From Psychrobacter aquaticus CMS 56 (GTDB taxonomy: Bacteria; Pseudomonadota; Gammaproteobacteria; Pseudomonadales; Moraxellaceae): a stretch of DNA of 64,000 bases. Both the position numbers and the translations under genes were made by a program. The number at the start of each line of letters is the position of its first letter. The stretch's first letter is position 1. The stretch covers positions 1-64,000 of the forward strand of contig NZ_AUSW01000030.1 of assembly GCF_000471625.1 (NCBI RefSeq). Direction: 5' to 3'. Of the stretch, positions 36,334 through 44,982 are shown in pieces. The notes beneath the pieces were generated by a model that did not search any database, was not told where the DNA came from, and saw only the letters and a list, made by a program, of their open reading frames with translations.

Positions 36334-36786
36334 ATGAAATCTACTCATTCCACCCATTTACCTCTGTGGCTGGCGTTAATCCTAACTTTAGCCATGGTCA
36401 TCTTTGTCCGTGAGTCTGCCGTTATCATCTGTCAATGGGCAGGTATCGAAAAAGCGGCCAACATCGTAGGGCTGGTCGCCATGTTTGTGATTTTGATGAT
36501 ATGGCGATTGCTCAAAGGTCTGCCTAACTGGCTCACTCAAGCCAGTAATACACTGTTGGTCGATAGCGGTTTTGCTTTTTTACCTGTCTCTGCTGGTGCA
36601 GGTCTATTGCTGTTCGCCTTGGGCGATGAGCTATGGGGTGTGATGGTAACGATAATTGTCAGCACACTCATACCACTTTGGGGGCTGGCCATACTTGCCC
36701 ATCGCTGGCTAAATCATGATACTGGTACTGACAGCACCGTCATTCATGAGCAAAAGATGAATAGTATGAATGAGGATCGCTCATGA
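36334..36786 (+). CDS. CidA/LrgA family membrane protein
   Basis: 150 residues. Four hydrophobic segments (LWLALILTLAMVIFV, ANIVGLVAMFVILMIW, AGAGLLLFALGDELWGV and VTIIVSTLIPLWGLAIL). The segment DSGFAFLPVSAGAGLLL is typical of the CidA/LrgA holin-like family, which with its CidB/LrgB partner affects murein hydrolase activity or exports small metabolites such as pyruvate. The C-terminus is a polar tail. It overlaps the next gene by four nt (ATGA), so both are one operon. Confidence 0.9.
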   Translation: MKSTHSTHLPLWLALILTLAMVIFVRESAVIICQWAGIEKAANIVGLVAMFVILMIWRLLKGLPNWLTQASNTLLVDSGFAFLPVSAGAGLLLFALGDELWGVMVTIIVSTLIPLWGLAILAHRWLNHDTGTDSTVIHEQKMNSMNEDRS

Positions 36787-37472
36787 GTTTTGATAGTGTA
36801 TTTACAGCAACCCTTGCGGCGATATTATTAACCTTAGCAGCACATGTGATTGCTCGAGTACTGGCACGCAAGCTCTCATGGTTGCCAATGGTCATTACAG
36901 CGCTAGGGTTGGTTCTGGTGTTTTTGTTCATTTTGCAATGGGATTATAATCATTATTATAGTGTTGCCAAACCTGTATTTGATCATCTACTAGGATACGT
37001 CACGGTACTATTGGCCGTACCACTGGCAGCGATGAATTTCAAAGGGTTACCTATCAAAAAACTCACTTTAATCGTCGTCATTGCCAGTATGGTGGGAGCA
37101 TTATTACCGATGTCATTGGCTTATTTATTGTCATTAAGTCATGACACTATATTGGCCTTTGCTACGCGCTCAGTGACGACGCCCATTGGCCTGAGTGTCG
37201 CAGATTTGATTAAAGCGCCCTTGGCGATGGCAAACTTGATTATTATTGTTTCAGGGCTTTTGGGTGGTACGTTAGCGCGCTTTTTGTTTCGCGGTATTGA
37301 TGACGACCGCGCCAAAGGCTTGGCACTTGGTTTGGCGGCTCATGCCTTTGGTACAGTAGAAGCGTGGCAAATCAGTCACACTGCAGGACGTTATGCTGCG
37401 TTTGGACTGGCCGTGAATGGCCTCGTCACTGCGGTTTGGGTACCTGTCTTTATCAGTGCGCTTAGTGGTTAG
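36783..37472 (+). CDS. CidB/LrgB family membrane protein
   Basis: 229 residues with about seven membrane segments. Hallmarks of LrgB/CidB are FDHLLGYVTVLLAVPLAA, RSVTTPIGLSVADLI and GLAAHAFGTVEAWQI. Works with the CidA/LrgA-like product encoded just upstream (ATGA overlap). Neither a LysR (CidR) nor a LytTR regulator gene is adjacent, so the usual control genes are missing from this locus. Confidence 0.93.
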   Translation: MSFDSVFTATLAAILLTLAAHVIARVLARKLSWLPMVITALGLVLVFLFILQWDYNHYYSVAKPVFDHLLGYVTVLLAVPLAAMNFKGLPIKKLTLIVVIASMVGALLPMSLAYLLSLSHDTILAFATRSVTTPIGLSVADLIKAPLAMANLIIIVSGLLGGTLARFLFRGIDDDRAKGLALGLAAHAFGTVEAWQISHTAGRYAAFGLAVNGLVTAVWVPVFISALSG

Positions 37473-37508
37473 ACGAGTTAACGTCGTTGCGTTAGCCTTG
37501 TCTTTTTT
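37471..37508 (+). terminator. Probable terminator after the cidAB-like pair
   Basis: An imperfect stem (AGAC/GTCT and AG/CT outside, TAACG/CGTTA inside) followed by a T-run just after the stop. Confidence 0.5.
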
Positions 37509-37525
37509 TCTAAACTGCTTTTATA

Positions 37526-37684
37526 CTTAATCCTAAATAAAATGGATACACAGCATTATGATGCGTGACTGCTACAAATTTTTCTTGCTTGCTGTGCCGT
37601 TGCTGCCAGAGGCTACGAAACTTCTCATTTAAAGATAAGCATCCCAGTCCCGCTGACTTTTTTATATTGACCTAACTATATCTA
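37526..37684 (+). repeat. Dispersed intergenic repeat, family A, copy 5
   Basis: Left TAATCCTAAATAAAATGGAT, core AATTTTTCTTGCTTGCTGTG, then AGAGGCTACGAAACTTCTC, a TTTAAAGATAAGCAT stretch shared with copy 1, and right end TGACCTAACTATAT. Lies in the 510-bp gap between cidB-like and the transglycosylase gene; the rest of that gap is AT-rich with no gene. Confidence 0.85.
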
Positions 37685-37982
37685 TTCCCCACCCCTGAAA
37701 ATAATAGCCTATTGATTTATTTACAGTTATGTAAGAAATGACGTTCATATTTGGATAATATTTTGACAATCAAATGCGCTAAAAAGTTATTATATGTTAT
37801 AGTAAGCAACTATTATTTTTTGTATCTATTGCAAGTGGTTTTTAGTTAGATGTGGTTTTTGCTGAGTTGTTGTCACACTAGTGGCAGTAAAATCCTGCAA
37901 GCCCGATAACCGCTTAAACGCGCAAAAAGACGCGCCTATAGGCAAAGCAATTTGCTATTACTCGATAAAAAGTGATGACCCC

Positions 37983-38795
37983 ATGATGAATGTTGCAACC
38001 TTAGTTACTCGCTGCATATCTTCCACTTTCCTCACCGCCATCGTCCTATCTAGCTTGCCTACTATTGCCGCTCAAGCAGGCAACATGTATATCTATAAAG
38101 ATAAAGGCGGGCAAGTTCTTTTGACCAACGTCAATCCAAGTGGCAATTTTGATAAATTTACTAAAAAAGTAAAAGTCACTTATTATAAAAACTCTAATAC
38201 GTATGACGATAGTAGTAGCAGCAGTAATAATTACGGTAGTAGCGCTGCCAGCAATAGTGGCAGCCGTAACGCTTATGACAGCTATATTCGTGCCTCGGCT
38301 CAGCGACATGGCGTGGATCCTGCACTCATGAAGGCGATGATGCATACTGAGTCAGCATTTAATCCCAATGCACGCTCACCAGTCGGCGCACAAGGCCTTA
38401 TGCAGTTGATGCCAGCAACAGCTCGTCGCTTTAAAGTAAGCAATCCTTGGAATCCTGCGGACAATATCGAAGGCTCAGCCAAATATATCGCTTGGCTGAT
38501 GCGCCGCTTCAACAATAACGTTGAATATGCCATTGCAGGCTATAATGCAGGCGAAGGTAATGTCGACAAATATGGCGGCATCCCACCTTTTAAAGAAACA
38601 CGCAATTATGTCCAAAAGGTGATGAGTCGCTATCATAGCTTATACAAGAATGACACAGGGCTTTCTAGTGCCAGCATGAGTGCCAACAATCAACCGGCAA
38701 GAGTTAATAATAGTGGTGGTTTACAAAATGTCAGTTACGGCACTAGCAGTAATAGCGCCAGCTATACTAACTCAGCCTATGCAGCACTACGCTAA
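37983..38795 (+). CDS. Lytic transglycosylase with DUF4124-like N-terminus
   Basis: About 270 residues. Start at 37983 (MMNVATLVTRCISSTFL) gives a signal peptide ending near AAQA; the frame is open to a GTG at 37881, which would bury the signal. After the signal comes a DUF4124-like stretch (MYIYKDKGGQVLLTNVNPSG), a serine-rich linker, and the SLT domain: ALMKAMMHTESAFNPNA holds the catalytic glutamate, followed by SPVGAQGLMQLMPATARRF and AIAGYNAGEGNVDKYGGIPP. It cleaves peptidoglycan in the periplasm, forming anhydro ends. Ribosome site is weak. Terminator downstream. Confidence 0.92.
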   Translation: MMNVATLVTRCISSTFLTAIVLSSLPTIAAQAGNMYIYKDKGGQVLLTNVNPSGNFDKFTKKVKVTYYKNSNTYDDSSSSSNNYGSSAASNSGSRNAYDSYIRASAQRHGVDPALMKAMMHTESAFNPNARSPVGAQGLMQLMPATARRFKVSNPWNPADNIEGSAKYIAWLMRRFNNNVEYAIAGYNAGEGNVDKYGGIPPFKETRNYVQKVMSRYHSLYKNDTGLSSASMSANNQPARVNNSGGLQNVSYGTSSNSASYTNSAYAALR

Positions 38796-38835
38796 AAAAT
38801 AAGACACTCATTCAAGCAGTAAGACCCAGACACAA

Positions 38836-38866
38836 AAAAGCCCGCTAATTTATTAGCGGGCTTTTG
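38836..38866. terminator. Bidirectional terminator between transglycosylase gene and tsf
   Basis: AAAAGCCCGCTAAT pairs with ATTAGCGGGCTTTT around TT; flanked by A- and T-runs, so it can serve the plus-strand gene and tsf on the minus strand. Confidence 0.92.
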
Positions 38867-38974
38867 CATACTTGACGGTTTCATCTTTTATATTGCACTA
38901 TTATTAATGAAACCAAACGATGAACATTGAAAACTTAGTCAATACTCATCGCCGTTCCTAGTATTTTCTAAAAC

Positions 38975-39856
38975 TTACTTATTGGCCGCTTGCGTGGCAG
39001 CAACTTCAGCAGCGAAATCTTCTTTCTTTTTCTCGATGCCTTCACCAACTTCTAAACGTTTAAAACCAAGAACTTTTACGCCTTCAGATTTTAGTACATC
39101 ACCAACTTTTTTCTCGTTGTCCATGACGTATGGCTGACGTAGTAAAGTAACTTCGTCTAGGTACTTACGTAGGCCGCCTTCGATCATTTTTTCAACGATA
39201 TTGTCAGGCTTGCCAGACTCACGAGCTTTCGCTTCAATGATGTCTTTTTCGCGTGCTAATACATCAGCAGCCACGTCTTCATCATCGACAGCAACAGGGT
39301 TAAACGCAGCGATATGCATAGCTAGGTTTTTGCCAGTGTCTGCGTTGCCGCCTTCATAAGAAACCACTACACCGATACGTAGACCATGACGGTATGATGC
39401 GATATTGGTGCCTTCTAGGGTTTCAACACGGCGGATTTGAATATTTTCACCGATTTTTTGTACAAGAGATACACGCGCTTCTTCAACAGTTTGACCATCG
39501 CCATAAGGCAATTCAGAAATAGCAGCCACGTCAGTTACGTTATGCTCTAATGCAATATTGGCTACTTTTTCTGCAAAAGCAGTGAAGCTGTCATCTTTTG
39601 CAACGAAGTCAGTTTGGCAGTTAACTTCTAACAAAAAGGCTTTGTTGTCGCCTTGAGCAATTATGATAGCACCGTCAGCTGCAATGTTACCCGCTTTTTT
39701 AGCGGCTTTTGCTTGACCAGACTTACGCAAGTTATCAATGGCAACTTCAACATCACCGTTTGATTCTTCTAACGCTTTTTTACATTCCATCATGCCAAGA
39801 CCTGTACGGTCGCGCAATTCTTTTACCATTTTGGCAGATACTTTTACTTCTGTCAT
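38975..39856 (-). CDS. tsf: Elongation factor Ts
   Basis: 293 residues; nucleotide exchange factor for EF-Tu. The N-terminal UBA-like part [20 protein letters not shown] and the EF-Ts signature [19 protein letters not shown] and [16 protein letters not shown] are clear. It lies downstream of rpsB on the same strand, the usual rpsB-tsf pair. The 295-bp gap between them is larger than usual and contains a hairpin. ATG at 39856 follows AAGGTAACTCTT. Confidence 0.98.
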   Translation of the reverse strand: MTEVKVSAKMVKELRDRTGLGMMECKKALEESNGDVEVAIDNLRKSGQAKAAKKAGNIAADGAIIIAQGDNKAFLLEVNCQTDFVAKDDSFTAFAEKVANIALEHNVTDVAAISELPYGDGQTVEEARVSLVQKIGENIQIRRVETLEGTNIASYRHGLRIGVVVSYEGGNADTGKNLAMHIAAFNPVAVDDEDVAADVLAREKDIIEAKARESGKPDNIVEKMIEGGLRKYLDEVTLLRQPYVMDNEKKVGDVLKSEGVKVLGFKRLEVGEGIEKKKEDFAAEVAATQAANK

Positions 39857-40027
39857 AAGAGTTACCTTAGTATTGTTATGTATGGGAGTGCTTAACGTCT
39901 ATTCGCTACGTTTTTACTATTTATATGTATGATGTCACTTTTATAATAAAAGTGCTCATTATCGATCATTGTAAAAAATATTATGTGACCAATACTCACT
40001 TATTTACGAGCTATTAATCAACAATAA

Positions 40028-40055
40028 GGCATGACGAGTAAAACTACATCATGCC
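40028..40055 (-). terminator. Hairpin in the rpsB-tsf gap, possible attenuator
   Basis: GGCATGA pairs with TCATGCC around a 14-nt loop. On the minus strand the sequence TTATTGTT follows, a weak T-run. It could set the ratio of rpsB to tsf messenger. Confidence 0.5.
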
Positions 40056-40151
40056 TATTATGAGCCTATACGCTGTTAATAACGTTATATGAATATCGAT
40101 AGACAAACTATCAATGCATCCCTACAACGTTAAACCTTTTGGGTCAGCTAC

Positions 40152-40949
40152 TTATTCTGCTGGAGTCGCAGCTTCTTCTGTTTGAGCTTCAGCTGGTGCT
40201 TCTTCAGTAGTAGCAGGCTCTTGCTCAGCTTTGCCGCCAGCTTGAGTCTGAGCATATTCTTTACCAGCGATAATCGCATCAGCCATAGAAGTTACATACA
40301 AAGACACAGCGCGGATAGCATCATCATTAGCTGGGATGATGTAATCAACATTGTCTGGGCTAGAGTTTGTATCAACGATACCGATAACTGGGATACCTAG
40401 GTTTTTAGCTTCTTTGATAGCAATCGCTTCGTGATCGACGTCTACAACAAAGATTGCGTCAGGTAGGCCGCCCATGTCTTTAATACCGCCCAATGAACGC
40501 TCAAGCTTTTCCATATCACGAGTACGCTCTAGCGCTTCACGCTTGGTTAGCTTAGCGAAAGTACCGTCTTCTGCTTGCTTCTCAAGCTCTTTTAGACGGT
40601 TGATTGACTGACGTAGGGTTTTCCAGTTAGTCAACATACCACCTAACCAGCGATGGTCTACGTATGGCATGCCAGCACGAGCAGCTTGCTCACGGATGAT
40701 ACCGCTTGCCGCGCGTTTAGTACCAACAAACAATACTTTGTTCTTCTTAGCAGCTAGACCGTTTGCGAAAGTCAACGCTTCGTTAAAGGCTTTTACTGTA
40801 TGCTCTAGGTTGATGATGTGAATCTTGTTACGGGCACCAAAGATATACGGACCCATTTTTGGATTCCAAAAACGTGTTTGGTGACCAAAGTGAGCGCCTG
40901 CTTGTAGTAAGTCGCGCATTTCAATTTTGGTTGGATTCTTTGTAGCCAT
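40152..40949 (-). CDS. rpsB: 30S ribosomal protein S2
   Basis: 265 residues. S2 signatures are [20 protein letters not shown], the [18 protein letters not shown] segment, [20 protein letters not shown] and [19 protein letters not shown]. The acidic C-terminal tail ([20 protein letters not shown]) is lineage-typical. First gene of the rpsB-tsf pair. The long leader (over 300 nt) may carry S2 autoregulation as known in other gammaproteobacteria, but I cannot identify the RNA element by eye. Confidence 0.98.
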   Translation of the reverse strand: MATKNPTKIEMRDLLQAGAHFGHQTRFWNPKMGPYIFGARNKIHIINLEHTVKAFNEALTFANGLAAKKNKVLFVGTKRAASGIIREQAARAGMPYVDHRWLGGMLTNWKTLRQSINRLKELEKQAEDGTFAKLTKREALERTRDMEKLERSLGGIKDMGGLPDAIFVVDVDHEAIAIKEAKNLGIPVIGIVDTNSSPDNVDYIIPANDDAIRAVSLYVTSMADAIIAGKEYAQTQAGGKAEQEPATTEEAPAEAQTEEAATPAE

Positions 40950-41291
40950 GTGAAAATATCCTATTGGTTGGGTTATGCCTCCACATCACAAAAACTGCCT
41001 ATCTAGCGACACGCATCTGCTAACGGTTAATGTCTTTTGAAACTGCATTAACGCCTTTGCAAATTAATCAAGTCACCAAACACCCAGCAATTTTTTGCCA
41101 TGATGTGTGTGTCATTGGTTGGTTAAAAAAGAAGCTATTGTCAGATTTAAGCACAATGCTCAAACCGAAACGATAAAGTGAATCATAAATATAGCTGCGC
41201 TGTATTTTACCATACAATCGATTAGAACCTCCAGCAGTTTATTAGCTTAGCGTCATTGAGACAACAGTAAAATAGGGAGAGATGAAAGACA
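40950..41291 (-). other. rpsB leader and promoter region
   Basis: No gene seen. Minus-strand reading shows AACCAACCAAT and ACCCAACCAAT about 110 nt apart and a GTGGAGGCATAACCC segment near the start codon. It could be an S2-responsive leader; this is inference from the known presence of such leaders upstream of rpsB. Confidence 0.4.
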
Positions 41292-41322
41292 AAAAAAGCG
41301 ACACAGAGTGTGTCGCTTTTTT
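41292..41322. terminator. Terminator at the end of the CheX-CheY-kinase operon
   Basis: AAAAAAGCGACACA pairs with TGTGTCGCTTTTTT around GAG; on the minus strand 51 nt after the last cheX-like gene. Confidence 0.93.
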
Positions 41323-41373
41323 GATTTGTACTTTGTACTTACAGGGTCTGGCTATTGTCTAAGTGGCTTGAGA

Positions 41374-41823
41374 TTAAGCAATACAAATCCCTATCACTGC
41401 TTTATAACCACGCCATGTAAATGGCGTGATATAGCTTTGACGATCTTTGGGCAAATAAGACACGTTTGGCGCACCTTCAACGATATGAGGAGGAGAGATA
41501 ATAAACTCCGAGCCAAACTCAGTACGAGCGTTACCAGAAATAGTGTTGGCCATTTCGCCCAGCAAGTCTTTCATCATTGTGATTGAGGAGTCAGGCTCTT
41601 TCATCACCTTTATTATTTCTCGCAGCATCACACTAGGGGCACTCACATATACACAGCCTACAAGCGGACCTGATATCTTGATAACACCACTAAAATCATA
41701 ACCAATAGCACTTTTGTTATGGTTCAGATAAGGGGTATCAATAGCCACTTCCGAGCTATCAATCTGTACAAAAAATGCGTTAATCGAACTGAGAAACACA
41801 CCCAATTTTTCTACTTTAAACAT
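41374..41823 (-). CDS. CheX-type phosphatase, second copy in operon
   Basis: 149 residues. A CheX/FliY-like phosphatase fold: the conserved ExxN pair is E90 and N93 in GEMANTISGNARTEF, which in known CheX proteins attacks the phosphoaspartate of CheY. The N-terminal part VEKLGVFLSSINAFFVQID and the closing strands ITPFTWRGYKAVIGICI match the family. It is about as long as, and clearly homologous to, the neighbouring gene product at 41862-42311 but diverged, so an old duplication. Last gene of the operon; terminator follows. Probable role: dephosphorylate the CheY-like protein encoded upstream. Confidence 0.88.
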   Translation of the reverse strand: MFKVEKLGVFLSSINAFFVQIDSSEVAIDTPYLNHNKSAIGYDFSGVIKISGPLVGCVYVSAPSVMLREIIKVMKEPDSSITMMKDLLGEMANTISGNARTEFGSEFIISPPHIVEGAPNVSYLPKDRQSYITPFTWRGYKAVIGICIA

Positions 41824-41861
41824 AGTATATTAATATCCATCTGTATTACGTGGCAGCAGCA

Positions 41862-42311
41862 TTAATCCTGCAAACAAACCACAATCTCGCCAATCTGCGA
41901 GTGCCAAGTGATGGGAATGATAAAAGAACGCTCGTCGTTTGGTAATACAATACTTTGCGGAGCGCCTTTGAAGACGAAGGGCACAGAAATATGAAACTCT
42001 GGACCAAATTCTTTACGCGCATTGCCCGAGATTGTATTGGCAACTTCACCAGCCAAATCTATATAGTTTTCATCGCTTTTATCGGTTTCACCCATGCTAT
42101 CTAATATAGAAGACAGTAACTGACGTGTTGCCGAAAAATACACCACACCTTTTTGTTCACCAGATATACCAATCACACCTGTATAGTCATGGACTTTTGG
42201 CTGCTTGTTCTCTAATAAGTATGGCGTATCAGCGACGAGCTCTTCTCCCCCAAACTGATTAAAATAGTTACTAATAATGCTTAAAAAAATCTGTAGTTTT
42301 TGTTCTTTCAT
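41862..42311 (-). CDS. CheX-type phosphatase, first copy in operon
   Basis: 149 residues, same fold as its downstream neighbour. The catalytic pair is E89 and N92 in GEVANTISGNARKEFGPEF. The N-terminus LQIFLSIISNYFNQFGGEE and VADTPYLLENKQPKVHDYTG align with the paralogue. It is 30 nt downstream of the cheY-like gene and 38 nt upstream of the second cheX-like gene. Two phosphatases for one receiver are unusual; they could act as a heterodimer or on two targets. Confidence 0.88.
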   Translation of the reverse strand: MKEQKLQIFLSIISNYFNQFGGEELVADTPYLLENKQPKVHDYTGVIGISGEQKGVVYFSATRQLLSSILDSMGETDKSDENYIDLAGEVANTISGNARKEFGPEFHISVPFVFKGAPQSIVLPNDERSFIIPITWHSQIGEIVVCLQD

Positions 42312-42341
42312 AGTGACATCTACTTAAGTCGTTGAATGGTA

Positions 42342-42704
42342 TTAGTCTTGCATCAGCTCATACAAAGACTCTACAAGCTCCTCTTCTGAAAAAGGCTTAC
42401 ACAAAAATCCGCTGGCGCCCAACGACAACGCTTCAATACCAGTGGCTTTATCAGACAAAGCTGATACCACTAAAATACGTACATTAGGGTCAATCGCTAT
42501 GATTTTTTCAATGCACTCAAGGCCATCCATTTGTGGCATGGTCAAGTCCATCGTAATCACATCAGGACGATGCACATTAAACTTTTCGATGGCTTGAACG
42601 CCACTGGTAGCCGTAGCAACCAGCATAAATTTCCCTGAATCGTACGCGCGCTGAATACGATTTCTAATAATATTTGAATCATCAACAATCATTAACTTAT
42701 ACAT
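42342..42704 (-). CDS. Stand-alone CheY-like response regulator
   Basis: 120 residues, only a receiver domain. The acidic pocket D8-D9 (LMIVDDSNIIRNRI), the phosphoacceptor D53 (DVITMDLTMPQMDG), S81 (ILVVSALSD) and K103 (GFLCKPFSEEEL) are all present, so it should be phosphorylated. There is no output domain. It lies between the kinase gene (60 nt) and the first cheX-like gene (30 nt) in the same operon. It probably acts by binding a partner, as CheY does, but the partner is not encoded here. Confidence 0.93.
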   Translation of the reverse strand: MYKLMIVDDSNIIRNRIQRAYDSGKFMLVATATSGVQAIEKFNVHRPDVITMDLTMPQMDGLECIEKIIAIDPNVRILVVSALSDKATGIEALSLGASGFLCKPFSEEELVESLYELMQD

Positions 42705-42764
42705 AACTTATATTACCTTTAATAAAGTGCTTGTCGTCCTTGACAACGTACCTATGGTTTCCAA

Positions 42765-44969
42765 TTAAGCTTTCGGTAAAGTAATGACAAACCGCGTCAT
42801 CTGCCCCAGCTCACTGTTTACATTAAGCGTGCCATTATACTCTTCTACTTGCGCTTTGATGATATCAAGACCAACGCCGCGGCCGCCATCTTCGTCTGCA
42901 TGCTCTTTAGTAGAAAAACCTGAAGAAAACAGTTGTTCAAGTAAGTCATTCTGACTGAGCTGATTTGCTGCTTCAGTACTAAAACGACCGGATGTGCTCA
43001 GTTTAGCACGAATACTTTCGTAGTCGATGCCTTGACCATCATCTTGTACAGTCAGTATGATACTTGAACCGTTATCTTGCACTTCCAAATCAATCGTTCC
43101 TACGGCATTTTTTCCAGTAGCATAACGGACACTTGGTTTTTCGATACCATGTACTACAGCATTACGTAATAGCTGAATACTAATCTCTTTGATCGGCTTT
43201 TCCAGCTGTGCTGGTATGGCCATTTGCGTTAGCGTATCGCTTTTTAGCTGTACTTGCTTACCTTGTCTAGCAGCGATATCTTTTGCAAACGCTTGGTAGA
43301 AAGACAATCGATCATCATCTGCTTCACTATCAATGTTCATGTTATCGACTAAAGAGTTTGATGGCACACCCTCAGTCACAACAGCTTTTGACACACGGCT
43401 TTTGACAATACTTTCATCCAACCCAGCTGATGTTTGAGTGGTAGCAGGTTTGGCGCTCATTGGTGCTGAGCGGTTGATGCGTTCACCCAAGGTTGCAATG
43501 GTATTTGAGAGATTTAATAAGTCATCTAAATGTACTGCTAATTGCAAGAAATCATTGCCCGATAGCTGACCTTGATTTTGTAGCGCGTGCAGTTTGTCTT
43601 CTGCATCTGAAGCAATCTTAGTAAAGCTGTGCAGTTTTAACGCAGACGCCTCACCTTTCAAACTGTGCATTTCGCGATAAATAGCTTTTAGCTTGGCTTC
43701 AAGCTCATATTGTGAGCTACCAGGGTTTTTCAAGATATTGTTCATTTTCTCGATATGCTTCTGAGTATTGTCAATGAACTCATTGATAATCTTCGGATTT
43801 ACATTCAAGATGGTTGTTAGCATCTCAATCTGCATATCATTTTGCGAACGCTCTTTTTCTAAACGCTGCTCTAGATAAACGGCATCTGACACATCGTTGA
43901 CGTTGACTAGAATACGAGCAATGTCTTTATCTTCATAGACTCGTGAAAACTTAAAGTCTAAAAAGCGACTGCTAGAGTCCCCTCCTCTAGTAGCACCGTG
44001 CAACATAACTTTGTTTAGAGGATTCAAAGAGTCGACCAGTTTTTCTTTCACGCGCGGATTATATAGCTGATCAATAAACTGCTGTGTGGTTACCAGATCT
44101 TTATCAGAAATACGACCACGTAAGACATTGGTAAAGTTCTCCCCTGCCAATCTGTCCTCACCGATAATATCATTCAGTGCTCGAGAATGCTGCTGACCAA
44201 TATTTAAGTCTTTATCAAGCAAGAATAGACCCGTATTTACCGTTTGCATAATTTCTTGTGTTTCGCGACGAGCGGCAAGCGCCTCTGCATCCGTCTCACG
44301 CAAACGACGTACAAAGAAGAATACGAAGATCAAAAAGTACGCAAAGATAGCGGCAACACCAAGTACCTGAATCAGGCGGATGGTATTTGCTTGGCGTTCA
44401 GCGTCAAGGAAAACCTCGTTAGTCAAATCTTCTAACGACTCGTTCATGAGCAAACTGGATGTTTTTGCCTGTTCAACGGCCTGAAACAACTCATCTGAGG
44501 AGTCAACCGTCACGTTATCAGCATCTTTTAGGTAGCTTTGAATTCTAGGCTCTAAAAGTTGCCACTGTTCATTCGCGGCTTGAACACTCTCTTGTGCACT
44601 ACCACTAACCTTGGGTAGCTTATAAGTTTGACCATCCAATTCTTTAGTGACCGTACCACCCTGCTCAATGGCTACAATAGATTCACTGATGAGGGCAGTA
44701 TTTTCTTCTAGACGACTCAGTACTCGCTGAATATGTGGAGAGCTGGTGTCTTCACCATAGCTGCTGTCTAGGTCGAATAAGTCTTTAATTACCGCTTGCG
44801 CGCTGTTTGCTACTTGGTTGGTTTGATCGATCAATACTGTATTTCTTTCTAACAAACTTGATGTATAGAAAGTAAATGCAAGTAGAGCACCAATCAAAGA
44901 TAAGAATAGCGCAATTGAAATAATCAAGCCGCGATAGCGTTTGTTATCTACATTACTGGTGGTTGCCAT
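42765..44969 (-). CDS. Membrane-bound CheA-like histidine kinase without CheW domain
   Basis: 734 residues. Membrane segments at about 14-36 and 200-221 enclose a periplasmic domain of about 160 residues that is mostly helical. A PAS-like region (about 235-360) follows, a coiled coil, then an HPt-like domain with the phosphohistidine in EMHSLKGEASAL (H435), as in CheA P1. The ATPase part has the N box IQLLRNAVVHGIEKPSVR (N603), the G1 box DDGQGIDYESI and DGGRGVGLDIIKAQVEE. The P4-like ATPase is the last domain; no CheW-like P5 domain follows, so it cannot dock CheW in the usual way. Starts 13 nt after the solute-binding gene. Confidence 0.9.
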   Translation of the reverse strand: MATTSNVDNKRYRGLIISIALFLSLIGALLAFTFYTSSLLERNTVLIDQTNQVANSAQAVIKDLFDLDSSYGEDTSSPHIQRVLSRLEENTALISESIVAIEQGGTVTKELDGQTYKLPKVSGSAQESVQAANEQWQLLEPRIQSYLKDADNVTVDSSDELFQAVEQAKTSSLLMNESLEDLTNEVFLDAERQANTIRLIQVLGVAAIFAYFLIFVFFFVRRLRETDAEALAARRETQEIMQTVNTGLFLLDKDLNIGQQHSRALNDIIGEDRLAGENFTNVLRGRISDKDLVTTQQFIDQLYNPRVKEKLVDSLNPLNKVMLHGATRGGDSSSRFLDFKFSRVYEDKDIARILVNVNDVSDAVYLEQRLEKERSQNDMQIEMLTTILNVNPKIINEFIDNTQKHIEKMNNILKNPGSSQYELEAKLKAIYREMHSLKGEASALKLHSFTKIASDAEDKLHALQNQGQLSGNDFLQLAVHLDDLLNLSNTIATLGERINRSAPMSAKPATTQTSAGLDESIVKSRVSKAVVTEGVPSNSLVDNMNIDSEADDDRLSFYQAFAKDIAARQGKQVQLKSDTLTQMAIPAQLEKPIKEISIQLLRNAVVHGIEKPSVRYATGKNAVGTIDLEVQDNGSSIILTVQDDGQGIDYESIRAKLSTSGRFSTEAANQLSQNDLLEQLFSSGFSTKEHADEDGGRGVGLDIIKAQVEEYNGTLNVNSELGQMTRFVITLPKA

Positions 44970-44982
44970 CTTTTATAGCCTC

